Positions 8,156 to 16,684 of a stretch of 43,468 nt of DNA are shown here, one piece after another. The notes under the pieces were generated by a model. It ran no database searches. It was not told the DNA's origin and saw nothing but the letters and a program-made list of their open reading frames with translations. Made by a program: the position numbers and the translations under genes. The DNA comes from Maribacter sp. 4G9 (lineage in GTDB: Bacteria; Bacteroidota; Bacteroidia; Flavobacteriales; Flavobacteriaceae), in the NCBI RefSeq assembly GCF_002742265.1, contig NZ_MDGL01000056.1, positions 1 through 43,468 on the forward strand. The letters run 5' to 3'. How positions within the stretch are numbered: the stretch's first letter is position 1; each line of letters begins with the position of its first letter.

Positions 8156-8719
8156 TCAAAAACAATTTCCAATTATAATCACCAAACCAATGATTGATTG
8201 TGATAGTTTACTCTCAATTTTTTCCTTAAGTAACATTTTTGCCCTTGCCAAATTGGATTTGGACGTTCCTACCGAAGTTCCCAGCATCTGACTGATTTCC
8301 TTATGGCTGTAACCGTCTAGGACATAAAGGTTGAATGTTGTCCTGTATTTATTTGGCAATTCCTGTATATATCCCAATAAGGATTGAAGCCCTATATCTG
8401 CGAAATTGGATTCCAAGGTCACTTCTTCGGGAATGTTCTCGTTGACCACGCTTAAATATTCCTCTCGCCTATATTTCTGCAATACCGTGTTTACGGTAAT
8501 ACGCTTTATCCATCCTTCAAAGGAACCTGTTGACTTGTATTGGCCTATTTTTTCAAAAATGGTCATAAAACTATCATGTAGGTTATCCTCAGCTTCTGTC
8601 TTGTTCCTGGAATATTTCAAACAAATACCATAGAGTACGCCCGCATACTGTTTATACAATAGCTCTTGGGCCTTACGCTCGCCTTTTTTACATCTATGTA
8701 CCAGTTCTTCCAGCAACAA
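8156..8719 (-). CDS. ECF-type RNA polymerase sigma factor
   Basis: 187 residues with sigma-70 region 2 at about 5-80 (ELLYKQYAGVLYGICLKYS, then EAEDNLHDSFMTIFEKI) and region 4.2 at about 115-165 (LPNKYRTTFNLYVLDGYSHK followed by EISQMLGTSVGTSKSNLARA). It directs RNA polymerase to a small set of promoters in response to an envelope or other signal. No in-frame ATG exists before residue 52, so the start must be TTG at 8719 or the TTG directly after it. The C-terminus ends in an unusual hydrophobic stretch (IIGLVIIIGNCF). It is followed by the membrane-anchored barrel-like gene, its likely regulator. Confidence 0.88.
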   Translation of the reverse strand: MLLEELVHRCKKGERKAQELLYKQYAGVLYGICLKYSRNKTEAEDNLHDSFMTIFEKIGQYKSTGSFEGWIKRITVNTVLQKYRREEYLSVVNENIPEEVTLESNFADIGLQSLLGYIQELPNKYRTTFNLYVLDGYSHKEISQMLGTSVGTSKSNLARAKMLLKEKIESKLSQSIIGLVIIIGNCF

Positions 8720-8743
8720 ATATGTTGGTTATATTTTTTACAT

Positions 8744-9160
8744 CTAGTTTACAGGAACAACAACCTCAAAAAACTCTGGCTCACCAGCACTATTATCCCC
8801 TTGATAGAATCTAAAGGTATAGGGTTGGTCATATTTTACAATGAAGTTAAAGGAAGCCTCTTCTTGGGTTATCGCCTGGGTACAAGATACCAAATCTGTC
8901 ATTGCAACACCTATAGCAACCACATTTCTTATAGTCATGTCTTCTTTGGTCACATCAAATCCTTCATATTGTGTGCATCCATCGGGCAAGGAATAGGTTA
9001 CGTTTATTTGGTACGTTTCATTCAAATTGAAGGATTCCGGTAATTCCGCACTCTCTATACGTAATGCCTTAAAATTGAAGTTGGGTTCGTCATCATTTAG
9101 GGAACAACTACCTAATAGCAATGCGAACACCGCGACCACTAGGGTATATTTTTTCATCAT
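8744..9160 (-). CDS. Small lipoprotein of unknown function
   Basis: 138 residues. The N-terminus is a lipoprotein signal with lipobox LLGSC; the mature protein begins CSLNDDEPN. Acidic residues just after the Cys resemble the lipoprotein export signal described for surface lipoproteins of Flavobacteriia, so surface display is possible. The remainder is beta-rich and contains two cysteines that could pair. I do not recognise the family. It lies 24 bp upstream of the sigma gene on the same strand, so the three genes could be co-transcribed. Confidence 0.7.
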   Translation of the reverse strand: MMKKYTLVVAVFALLLGSCSLNDDEPNFNFKALRIESAELPESFNLNETYQINVTYSLPDGCTQYEGFDVTKEDMTIRNVVAIGVAMTDLVSCTQAITQEEASFNFIVKYDQPYTFRFYQGDNSAGEPEFFEVVVPVN

Positions 9161-9287
9161 CGTTACAATTTCTTTTACAAGAAAGATGAAAATCTATCCT
9201 AAAGGTTGCGTTTTCCCCTTGATTTTTAGTGGAGAGGAATATTTTTAAATGATAGTACCTCAGCCTTGTCCGCTAGAGTGAAAAATC

Positions 9288-9320
9288 AAAATATAAAATC
9301 CTTTAAGTACTTATAAAGGA
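9288..9320 (-). terminator. Probable terminator of recA
   Basis: On the minus strand, TCCTTTA (9320-9314) pairs with TAAAGGA (9305-9299) across an 8-base loop, and is followed by TTTTATATTTTG. It lies 17 bases after the recA stop. The stem is AT-rich, so it is a moderate call. Confidence 0.5.
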
Positions 9321-9336
9321 CCTAGTTTTAAGAAGT

Positions 9337-10344
9337 TTAATTGTTAACGGCGTTAAGGGCATCTCGTATTTTACCGTCCAATTCATCCAATAATTCAGGA
9401 TTGTCCAATAAAAGGGTTTTGACGGCGTCCCTTCCTTGACCTAGTTTGGTATCTCCATAACTGAACCAGGAACCGCTTTTCTTTATGATTTCGTACTCTA
9501 CCCCAAGGTCAATGATTTCTCCAACTTTGGAAATGCCTTCTCCGTACATAATGTCGAACTCGGTAGTTCTAAATGGAGGTGCAACCTTGTTTTTGACCAC
9601 TTTTACTCGGGTCTTGTTACCTTGGATGTTACCATCTGTATCTTTGATTTGGGTAGAACGTCTAATATCCAATCGAACGGAGGCATAAAATTTTAGTGCG
9701 TTACCGCCCGTAGTGGTTTCTGGGTTACCGAACATCACACCGATCTTTTCGCGTAATTGATTTATAAATATAACGGTACAGTGCGTTTTGCTTATGGAGC
9801 TTGTTAGTTTTCTAAGTGCTTGAGACATTAACCTTGCGTGAAGTCCCATTTTGGAATCACCCATTTCACCTTCGATTTCACTCTTTGGAGTCAGTGCGGC
9901 AACAGAATCGATGATCACAATGTCAATTGCCCCGGAACGAATCAAGTTATCCGTTATTTCCAAGGCCTGCTCCCCGTTGTCCGGTTGGGAAATTATCAAG
10001 TTATCAATGTCGACACCCAATTTTTGGGCATAAAAACGGTCAAATGCATGTTCCGCATCAATGAAAGCCGCTATCCCCCCTTTTTTTTGTGCCTCCGCAA
10101 TTGCATGTAATGTGAGCGTGGTCTTACCAGAGGATTCCGGTCCATATATTTCAATGACCCTACCTCTTGGGTAACCGCCAACGCCTAAGGCTATATCAAG
10201 TCCTAGGGATCCAGAAGGAATTACCTCTACATCTTCAACAACACTGTCCCCCATCTTCATTACGGCACCTTTTCCATAGGTCTTGTCCAGCTTATCCAGG
10301 GTTAGTTTTAGGGCTTTTAATTTGGCTTCTTTTTCGGAACTCAT
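9337..10344 (-). CDS. recA: Recombinase RecA
   Basis: 335 residues. It forms ATP-dependent filaments on single-stranded DNA for homologous recombination and SOS signalling. The Walker A motif GPESSGKTT is at residues 68-76, and the Walker B region ([13 protein letters not shown]), the MSQALRKLT segment and the L2-type loop around [21 protein letters not shown] are all present. It is about 18 residues shorter than the E. coli protein, mainly because the acidic C-terminal tail is short. It is monocistronic and divergent from trhO across a 330-bp gap that holds a small-RNA candidate. No clear SOS box was recognised upstream. Confidence 0.97.
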   Translation of the reverse strand: MSSEKEAKLKALKLTLDKLDKTYGKGAVMKMGDSVVEDVEVIPSGSLGLDIALGVGGYPRGRVIEIYGPESSGKTTLTLHAIAEAQKKGGIAAFIDAEHAFDRFYAQKLGVDIDNLIISQPDNGEQALEITDNLIRSGAIDIVIIDSVAALTPKSEIEGEMGDSKMGLHARLMSQALRKLTSSISKTHCTVIFINQLREKIGVMFGNPETTTGGNALKFYASVRLDIRRSTQIKDTDGNIQGNKTRVKVVKNKVAPPFRTTEFDIMYGEGISKVGEIIDLGVEYEIIKKSGSWFSYGDTKLGQGRDAVKTLLLDNPELLDELDGKIRDALNAVNN

Positions 10345-10438
10345 TATGTATTTTTTAGGAATGCTAAATTAGTGTTTCTTTTCGGAAAAAAGAATATCCA
10401 CATTTATTACGCAACCATTTTGGATATTTTCTATCTAG

Positions 10439-10469
10439 TTGAAAAGCGTGAGAGCAAAACATAGTTTTG
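10439..10469 (+). promoter_or_regulatory. Strong Bacteroidota-type promoter in the recA-trhO gap
   Basis: TTG (10439-10441), a 20-base spacer, then TAGTTTTG (10462-10469), an exact TAnnTTTG box. This spacing is the one expected for the main sigma factor of Bacteroidota. It points right, away from recA, and predicts a start near 10474, about 90 bases before an intrinsic terminator. Confidence 0.65.
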
Positions 10470-10473
10470 TAAG

Positions 10474-10592
10474 CAGTTTTTAGTGTTACAGGTATTAAAG
10501 GTCATTTCCTAATAAACTAACTCAACAAATGCTGTGAAGAGGAAAAGCAGGAATGGCCAAACAAAAGTCCCGATTTAAATCGGGACTTTTTT
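10474..10592 (+). ncRNA. Candidate structured small RNA (about 118 nt)
   Basis: A consensus promoter (10439-10469) and a strong intrinsic terminator (10563-10592) enclose about 118 bases with no credible open frame. Inside it, GGTCATTTCCT (10500-10510) can pair with AGGAATGGCC (10549-10558) in a 10-bp helix with one bulged U and one G-U pair. The helix closes an inner region of 38 bases. The arrangement of promoter, long-range helix and terminator fits an independent small RNA. It does not resemble tRNA or tmRNA as far as I can see, and it is shorter than usual 6S RNA. A leader RNA for trhO that is terminated early is the main alternative. Confidence 0.5.
10563..10592 (+). terminator. Orphan intrinsic terminator between recA and trhO
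   Basis: A perfect 14-bp inverted repeat (10563-10576 and 10577-10590), centred on TTTAAA with core AGTCCCGA/TCGGGACT, ends in a run of six T (10587-10592). No plus-strand gene lies upstream within the gap, so it needs a non-coding transcript or a trhO leader to act on. Confidence 0.75.
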
Positions 10593-10629
10593 GTTACGGG
10601 CAATTCATAGCCGTTCCTACTGGATTTTA

Positions 10630-10637
10630 TATCTTTG
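10630..10637 (+). promoter_or_regulatory. -7 promoter box of trhO
   Basis: TATCTTTG, an exact TAnnTTTG match, 37 bases upstream of the trhO start codon. It lies after the orphan terminator, so trhO can be transcribed independently of the small-RNA promoter. The -33 element is not obvious. Confidence 0.55.
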
Positions 10638-10674
10638 CCGCTCAAAATTTGTAAACTTAAAATATTAGTATAGC

Positions 10675-11706
10675 ATGCAACTGTACAATACCTTAAGTGC
10701 AAAGGAAAGAGCTGCCCTCATTGAAGAGGCCGGTCAAGATCGCTTGACCATTTCTTTCTATAAATATGCACACATTGGCAATCCCGGTATTTTTAGAAAT
10801 CATTTGTTCATTCATTGGAACGAGCTAGATGTTTTAGGTCGTATTTATGTGGCCCACGAGGGAATCAATGCCCAATTATCAGTTCCTGCGGAGAACTTTC
10901 AGAGGTTTAAGGATTTTCTGGATAGTATTACCTTTTTGGAAAATGTACGATTGAACATTGCCATAGAACAGGATAATATGTCCTTTCTGAAATTGAAGGT
11001 CAAGGTTCGGGATAAAATTTTGGCCGATGGCCTTAACGATGCCACTTTTGACGTCACCAACAAAGGGGTTCATGTAAATGCCCAGAAATTCAACGAATTG
11101 ATCGAGGACCCGGATACGGTGTTGGTGGATATGAGAAACCACTACGAAAGTGAAATAGGCCATTTTAAGAATGCCATTACCCCAGATGTGGATACATTCA
11201 GGGATTCTTTGGATATTATAGAAAAAGACCTTCAGGACCATAAAGAGGACAAGAAGTTGGTCATGTACTGTACGGGGGGTATCCGTTGTGAAAAGGCCAG
11301 TGCTTATTACAAGCATAAGGGGTTTAAGCAAGTCTATCAACTTGAAGGAGGTATAATAGAATATGCAAGGCAAGTTGAGCAGCAAAGGTTGGAGAATAAG
11401 TTTTTGGGCAAGAATTTTGTTTTCGACCATAGAAGGGGCGAACGAATTAGCAGTGATATCATTTCCCAATGCCATCAATGTGGGGAACCCTGTGATGACC
11501 ATGTAAATTGCGCCAATGAGGCCTGTCACCTATTGTTCATACAATGTAAAAAGTGTGCCGAAAAAATGAACGATTGCTGTTCTGATCATTGTATGGAAAT
11601 CCACGCCTTGCCCTATGAGGAACAAAAGGCACTAAGAAAAGGCATAGTAGTGAGCAATAAAATTTTTAAAAAGGGCAGATCGGAAGTACTAAAGTTCAAA
11701 AGGTAA
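10675..11706 (+). CDS. trhO: tRNA uridine(34) hydroxylase, rhodanese-fold (TrhO/YceA)
   Basis: 343 residues, close to the E. coli TrhO length. TrhO hydroxylates U34 of certain tRNAs using oxygen, the first step to 5-carboxymethoxy or methoxy uridine. An N-terminal acylphosphatase-like domain (about 20-115, with HWNELDVLGRIYVAHEGINA) is followed by a rhodanese domain. Its catalytic Cys is C199 in the loop MYCTGGIRCEKA. The C-terminal region is rich in paired cysteines (CHQCGEPC, then CKKCAEK and CCSDHC) and likely binds zinc. The start codon is supported by a promoter box 37 bases upstream. Confidence 0.9.
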   Translation: MQLYNTLSAKERAALIEEAGQDRLTISFYKYAHIGNPGIFRNHLFIHWNELDVLGRIYVAHEGINAQLSVPAENFQRFKDFLDSITFLENVRLNIAIEQDNMSFLKLKVKVRDKILADGLNDATFDVTNKGVHVNAQKFNELIEDPDTVLVDMRNHYESEIGHFKNAITPDVDTFRDSLDIIEKDLQDHKEDKKLVMYCTGGIRCEKASAYYKHKGFKQVYQLEGGIIEYARQVEQQRLENKFLGKNFVFDHRRGERISSDIISQCHQCGEPCDDHVNCANEACHLLFIQCKKCAEKMNDCCSDHCMEIHALPYEEQKALRKGIVVSNKIFKKGRSEVLKFKR

Positions 11707-11749
11707 CCTCAATAGATTTACTCTTGATTGTGAATTCCAACCATGATGC

Positions 11750-11769
11750 AAAAAAAGAGCACTTTTTTT
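11750..11769 (+). terminator. Weak A/T-rich hairpin after trhO
   Basis: AAAAAAAG (11750-11757) pairs with CTTTTTTT (11762-11769) across AGCA. It is 43 bases after the trhO stop and could end the transcript, but the stem is almost entirely A-T, so the call is tentative. Confidence 0.3.
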
Positions 11770-11859
11770 CGCTCAGATTTTGATTATCTTTACAAGAAGA
11801 TTTTTTATGAACCTAGTTTGGTGGGTCCCATAGGATTTAACCAAATCAATATATAAAAT

Positions 11860-13044
11860 ATGGGTTGTAGTAGTTGTTCTACCGGTAAGGATGGACAACC
11901 AAAGGGATGCAAGAATAACGGTACTTGCGGTACAGATGGTTGCAATAAATTAACTGTTTTTGACTGGCTTTCAAATATGTCGCTTCCTAATGGCGAGCGA
12001 CCATTTGAATATGTTGAGGTGCGCTTTAAGAACAGTAGAAAGGAATTTTTTAATAATACCGAAAGCCTTTCCCTTTCCATTGGGGATATCGTGGCTACCC
12101 AGGCGCAGTCCGGCCATGACATTGGTATGGTTACGCTCACCGGGGAACTCGTACGCGTTCAGATGAAGCGCAAGAAAATAGATCCGGCAAAGGAGGAACT
12201 TCCAAAAGTTTACAGAAAGGCCACTCAAAAAGATATTGATATCTGGCAAAAATGTAGGGACAGGGAAGAGGAAATTAAAAAAAGATCTCGGGAAATCGCC
12301 ATTATCTTGAATTTGCAAATGAAGATTTCCGATGTGGAATTCCAGGGCGATGGTTCCAAGGCTACATTTTACTACACAGCAGAGGACCGGGTAGATTTTA
12401 GACAGCTTATAAAGGATATGGCCAAAGCTTTTGGCATACGTATAGAAATGCGGCAGATCGGCTACAGACAGGAGGCTCAGCGCCTAGGGGGTATTGGCTC
12501 CTGCGGCAGGGAATTGTGTTGTTCTACCTGGCTGACCGATTTTAGGTCCGTAAGTACTTCCGCGGCCCGCTATCAGCAACTTTCATTAAATCCCCAAAAA
12601 TTGGCAGGGCAATGTGGAAAACTGAAATGTTGTCTCAATTACGAATTGGATGTATATCTGGACGCCCTAAAGGATTTTCCGCCCCAAGACACCAAACTTA
12701 ATACGGAAAAAGGACTTGCCTTTTGCCAAAAAACGGATATTTTCAAGGAATTGCTTTGGTTCTCATATAAAGAAGAACCTGCCAATTGGCATGTACTATC
12801 CAAGGATCAGGTGAACGAAATCTTGGAGAAGAACAAGAAAAAAGAGAAGGTTCCAAGTTTGGAAATTTATGCAGTGGACAATATTACAGAGGACAAAGTA
12901 GTTTTTGAAAACGTGGTTGGGCAAGATAGCCTTACTAGGTTTGATAGGCCAAAGAAGAAATCCAAGGGCAATAGAAACCGCAATAGGAAAAAGAATAATA
13001 CGAATAATAACAGAAAACGAAATAGGAGCAATAAAAATGCGTAG
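11860..13044 (+). CDS. ricT: PSP1-domain protein, RicT (YaaT) homologue
   Basis: 394 residues. The core is the PSP1 domain, with the conserved cysteine sets GSCGRELCC (C215, C220, C221) and GQCGKLKCC (C252, C257, C258). In Bacillus RicT works with RicA and RicF as an iron-sulfur complex affecting RNase Y and development; no such partners are present in this window. The first 30 residues add five more cysteines (C3, C6, C17, C23, C28) in a Gly/Asn-rich stretch. The last 30 residues are a basic Asn/Arg/Lys tail, which suggests RNA contact. The gldH ATG overlaps its last 8 bases, so the two are co-transcribed and probably coupled in translation. Confidence 0.85.
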   Translation: MGCSSCSTGKDGQPKGCKNNGTCGTDGCNKLTVFDWLSNMSLPNGERPFEYVEVRFKNSRKEFFNNTESLSLSIGDIVATQAQSGHDIGMVTLTGELVRVQMKRKKIDPAKEELPKVYRKATQKDIDIWQKCRDREEEIKKRSREIAIILNLQMKISDVEFQGDGSKATFYYTAEDRVDFRQLIKDMAKAFGIRIEMRQIGYRQEAQRLGGIGSCGRELCCSTWLTDFRSVSTSAARYQQLSLNPQKLAGQCGKLKCCLNYELDVYLDALKDFPPQDTKLNTEKGLAFCQKTDIFKELLWFSYKEEPANWHVLSKDQVNEILEKNKKKEKVPSLEIYAVDNITEDKVVFENVVGQDSLTRFDRPKKKSKGNRNRNRKKNNTNNNRKRNRSNKNA

Positions 13045-13522
13045 CTATCTTTTTTTGATGTTAGCAATATTCCTTCTCGCCTCGTGTAATACAACTGGGG
13101 TCACCTCTGAATATAAGAGCTTAAAGGGGGCTGTTTGGAACAAGGACGATATTATTGAGTTCAGCTTCACAAAAATGGATACGGTACAGGAATACAATAT
13201 GTTCATTAATGTGCGCAATGACGATACTTTCCCCTACAGCAACTTGTTTTTGATAACATCCCTTAGTACCCCAGAGGGGGAAGTAATACAGGATACTTTG
13301 GAATATACTATGGCCTTGCCGGATGGAACTTGGTTGGGAAAGGGCACCGGTAGTTTAAAGGAAAACAAATTATGGTATAAGGAAAACATCGTTTTTCCCG
13401 TTTCGGGCGTATATACCTTAGAAGTTTCGCATGCGATGCGAAAAAACGGTACTGTTCAAGGAGTGATTTCATTGGAAGGTATTACCGATGTAGGTATTGA
13501 AATAACAAAAAGTAATCCCTAG
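13037..13522 (+). CDS. gldH: Gliding motility lipoprotein GldH
   Basis: 161 residues when started at the ATG overlapping the ricT stop. An upstream in-frame extension inside ricT is not credible, because residue 1 here begins a clean lipoprotein signal (MRSYLFLMLAIFLLASC, lipobox LLASC). The body matches GldH: FPYSNLFLITSLSTPEGE, DTLEYTMALPDGTWLG and KENKLWYKENIVFP. GldH is needed for gliding and for T9SS function in Flavobacterium and sits in the cell envelope. The place between ricT and a class A penicillin-binding protein is what I would expect in this group. Confidence 0.88.
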   Translation: MRSYLFLMLAIFLLASCNTTGVTSEYKSLKGAVWNKDDIIEFSFTKMDTVQEYNMFINVRNDDTFPYSNLFLITSLSTPEGEVIQDTLEYTMALPDGTWLGKGTGSLKENKLWYKENIVFPVSGVYTLEVSHAMRKNGTVQGVISLEGITDVGIEITKSNP

Positions 13523-13526
13523 GCTC

Positions 13527-15869
13527 ATGGCAAAAGCGGTAAAAAAGAAAAGCAATCCTGGCTTTTCCAAATACATCAAATGGTTTTGGATTTTGTTTGC
13601 ATCAGGCATTGCCTTCATTGCGTTGATTTTTCTGTCGGCGTCATGGGGTTTTTTTGGAGAACTTCCGCCGTACGAATATTTAGAAAATCCACAAACCAAT
13701 CTAGCTTCCCAAATCATTTCCTCCGATGGGGAACTATTGGGAAAATTTTATTTGGACGATAACCGTACCGATGTAAAATATGAGGATTTACCGGAGAATT
13801 TGGTAAACGCTTTGGTCGCCACGGAGGATGCCCGTTTTCAGGACCACTCCGGAATCGACTTTAGGGGAACGGTACGGGCCTTTTTCTTTTTGGGCACAAG
13901 GGGTGGCGCCAGTACCATCAGTCAGCAATTGGCACGGCAATTATTTGTGGGCGTAAGATCTAGAAATAAGCTGGAAACCTTACAGCAAAAAATCAAAGAG
14001 TGGGTTCTTGCCACAAGGTTGGAGCGTAGTTATACCAAGGAAGAAATCATCAGTATGTATTTCAATATTTATGATTTTGGAAACAATGCGGATGGTATTC
14101 GCTCTGCGGCCCGGATTTATTTTGGCAAGGAGCCCAAGGATTTGAAAATAGAGGAATCCGCCATGTTGGTTGGAATGTTCAAAAACTCCTCCCTCTTCAA
14201 TCCTTTGCGCAGGGAGGAAATGGTGAAAACCAGAAGAGACGTGGTTTTGGCACAAATGGCCAAATACGATTATATTACTGAGCAGGAAAAGGATTCCCTA
14301 CAGGATTTGAAAATGGATATCAACTTTAATCCAGAGAACCATAGGGAGGGGCTGGCCACATATTTTAGGATGTATTTGCAGCGTTTCATGAAGGATTGGA
14401 TCGATAAAAATCCTAAACCTGCCTTACCTGGAGAGCGTGACAAGTGGAACATCTATTTGGACGGCTTAAAAATATATACCACTATAGATTCTAAAATGCA
14501 GGCAAATGCGGAAGAAGCGGTATACGAACATATGGCAAATTTGCAGGCGGAGTTTTTTAATCAAAATACACCGGAACGTAACCCAACAACTCCCTTCTTG
14601 GACCTAACTCCAGAAGAAACGGAAGGCATTATAGAAAGGGCCATGAAAAATTCGGATCGTTGGAGGGAAATGAAAGCCGCTGGGAAATCAGAAGGGGAGA
14701 TACGGAACTCCTTTTCCAAAAAAACCGAAATGACGGTCTTTGATTGGAAAAGCGATACCCGTGAGAAGGATACAATTATGACCCCAATGGATTCCATTCG
14801 GTATTACAAGACCTTTTTACGCGCCGCCATGATGTCCATGGAACCCCAGACGGGCCATGTAAAGGCCTGGGTTGGTGGAATCAACTACAAGCATTTTCAA
14901 TATGACAATGTTATTCAGGGAGCAAGACAGGTAGGTTCTACATTTAAACCTTTTGTCTATGCAGCGGCCATTGACCAGTTGCGACTTTCCCCTTGTGAAA
15001 AGTTGCCGGACACACAATATTGCATTGAAGCAGGCAAACATGGAAATATGGAGGCATGGTGCCCTAGGAATTCAGACTTAAAGTATACAGGGAGGGAAAT
15101 GACTCTAAAGAATGCCTTGGCCAATTCGGTCAATACGGTAACAGCACAATTGATTGACAAGGTAGGTCCTAAATCCGTAGTTGCCATTGCCAAAAATTTG
15201 GGTATGTCCGGAGATGTTCCCGAGGTACCCTCTATAGCGTTGGGTACTTTGGATGCCAATATTTATGATATGGTAGGGGCTTATGGTGCTTTCGCCAATC
15301 AAGGGGTTTATGTAAAACCGGTTATGGTGACCCGGATAGAGGATAAAAACGGAACAGTACTATACGAATATGTTCCTGAAACAAAAGATGTCTTGAGCAA
15401 GGAAGTGTCCTATGCCATGATCGATTTAATGAAAGGTGTGACCCAAGGGGGGTCAGGTACTAGATTAAGACATAACTACAATAAAAACAATACGGTTTAT
15501 AAGGAAATTATTACGGGCTATCCTTATGAATTGACCAATCCCATTGCTGGTAAAACCGGAACTACCCAAAACAATAGTGATGGTTGGTTTATGGGCATGG
15601 TGCCTAATTTGGTCACGGGGGTTTGGGTAGGTGGCGAAGAACGATCCATTCATTTTAAGAACATTCTATATGGACAAGGAGCCTCTATGGCACTGCCCAT
15701 TTGGGGATTATATATGAAAAAGAATTACGGGAACGAGGAGCTAGGCGTATCTAAAGGGGATTTTGAAAAACCGGAAGATATGACAATAGTTACGGACTGT
15801 ACACAATTTGTAGAGGACCAACAACAGGACTTACAAATCGAGGACGACTTGGACGATCTGGATTTTTAA
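13527..15869 (+). CDS. Class A penicillin-binding protein (PBP1A-type transglycosylase/transpeptidase)
   Basis: 780 residues. It polymerises lipid II and cross-links peptidoglycan at the inner membrane. One transmembrane helix lies at about 19-42 (WFWILFASGIAFIALIFLSA). The GT51 glycosyltransferase domain shows its catalytic E100 in ATEDARFQDHSGID, and GGASTISQQLARQLF. The transpeptidase domain carries SxxK (S471-K474 in GSTFKPF), SxN (S534-N536) and KTG (676-678 in GKTGTTQNNSDGWF). The C-terminus is acidic. It starts 4 bases after the gldH stop, so it belongs to the ricT-gldH operon, which ends at the terminator at 15898. Confidence 0.93.
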   Translation: MAKAVKKKSNPGFSKYIKWFWILFASGIAFIALIFLSASWGFFGELPPYEYLENPQTNLASQIISSDGELLGKFYLDDNRTDVKYEDLPENLVNALVATEDARFQDHSGIDFRGTVRAFFFLGTRGGASTISQQLARQLFVGVRSRNKLETLQQKIKEWVLATRLERSYTKEEIISMYFNIYDFGNNADGIRSAARIYFGKEPKDLKIEESAMLVGMFKNSSLFNPLRREEMVKTRRDVVLAQMAKYDYITEQEKDSLQDLKMDINFNPENHREGLATYFRMYLQRFMKDWIDKNPKPALPGERDKWNIYLDGLKIYTTIDSKMQANAEEAVYEHMANLQAEFFNQNTPERNPTTPFLDLTPEETEGIIERAMKNSDRWREMKAAGKSEGEIRNSFSKKTEMTVFDWKSDTREKDTIMTPMDSIRYYKTFLRAAMMSMEPQTGHVKAWVGGINYKHFQYDNVIQGARQVGSTFKPFVYAAAIDQLRLSPCEKLPDTQYCIEAGKHGNMEAWCPRNSDLKYTGREMTLKNALANSVNTVTAQLIDKVGPKSVVAIAKNLGMSGDVPEVPSIALGTLDANIYDMVGAYGAFANQGVYVKPVMVTRIEDKNGTVLYEYVPETKDVLSKEVSYAMIDLMKGVTQGGSGTRLRHNYNKNNTVYKEIITGYPYELTNPIAGKTGTTQNNSDGWFMGMVPNLVTGVWVGGEERSIHFKNILYGQGASMALPIWGLYMKKNYGNEELGVSKGDFEKPEDMTIVTDCTQFVEDQQQDLQIEDDLDDLDF

Positions 15870-15897
15870 ATAAAATAACTGGCATTAAAATTTTTTT

Positions 15898-15926
15898 AAA
15901 GCTTCGGGGATGACCGGGGCTTTTTT
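15898..15926 (+). terminator. Terminator of the ricT-gldH-PBP1A operon
   Basis: AAAGCTTCGG (15898-15907) pairs with CCGGGGCTTT (15914-15923), two G-U pairs included, across a six-base loop, followed by T to 15926. It lies 28 bases after the PBP stop. Confidence 0.75.
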
Positions 15927-15979
15927 ATTTTTTTCGATTTAAATGCCTTATTTTAGTACTATGACATTGAAAGTTTGTT

Positions 15980-16681
15980 ATGATTAGAAAAACGGTATCA
16001 GATGTGAAAGAAGCCCTTGCCGGGGTAAAGGATGGAATGACCTTTATGCTTGGAGGATTTGGCTTATGCGGAATCCCTGAAAAGGCCATAGAAGAGTTGG
16101 TGCGATTGGGCATAAAGGACATTACCTGTATTTCCAATAACGCTGGGGTGGATGATTTTGGTTTAGGGCTTTTGCTTCAAAAACGGCAGATAAAAAAAAT
16201 GATTTCGTCCTATGTGGGTGAAAATGATGAGTTTGAACGGCAAATGCTCAGTGGGGAATTGGAAGTGGAACTGACACCCCAAGGCACCTTGGCAGAAAAA
16301 TGTAGGGCGGCCCAAGGGGGGGTTCCAGCATTTTTTACCCCCGCAGGATATGGAACCGAGGTGGCCAAAGGGAAGGAAACCAGGGAGTTCAATGGTAAAA
16401 TGTATGTGCTTGAGGAAGTTTTTAAGGCAGATTATTCATTTGTGAAGGCGTGGAAGGGCGATGAGGCCGGAAACCTTATTTTTAAGGGAACGGCACGGAA
16501 TTTTAACCCATGTATGTGTGGAGCGGCCAAAATAACCGTGGCTGAGGTGGAGGAATTGTTACCTGCCGGATCTCTGGACCCCAATCAAATCCATGTTCCC
16601 GGAATTTTTGTACAACGAATATTTCAGGGAAAGGGATACGAAAAACGAATTGAACAACGAACCGTAAGAAAAAGAGGTTAA
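15980..16681 (+). CDS. scoA: 3-oxoacid CoA-transferase subunit A
   Basis: 233 residues, the alpha subunit of a two-subunit family I CoA-transferase. The enzyme moves CoA from succinyl-CoA (or acetyl-CoA) to acetoacetate or a related 3-oxoacid. The oxoanion/CoA-binding region is recognisable in [12 protein letters not shown] near the N-terminus. [13 protein letters not shown], the [17 protein letters not shown] segment and [16 protein letters not shown] are typical of SCOT-A. The ATG at 15980 gives a normal N-terminus. It is followed 3 bases later by the B subunit. Confidence 0.9.
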   Translation: MIRKTVSDVKEALAGVKDGMTFMLGGFGLCGIPEKAIEELVRLGIKDITCISNNAGVDDFGLGLLLQKRQIKKMISSYVGENDEFERQMLSGELEVELTPQGTLAEKCRAAQGGVPAFFTPAGYGTEVAKGKETREFNGKMYVLEEVFKADYSFVKAWKGDEAGNLIFKGTARNFNPCMCGAAKITVAEVEELLPAGSLDPNQIHVPGIFVQRIFQGKGYEKRIEQRTVRKRG

Positions 16682-16684
16682 AAG

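Noticed and set aside
10553-10660. A short frame starting MAKQKSRFKSG through the orphan terminator
   Set aside because: It reads through a 14-bp terminator stem and its T run; coding use is not credible.
10879-11529. 216-codon minus-strand frame inside trhO
   Set aside because: The plus-strand frame encodes a recognisable TrhO, so this is an antisense shadow.
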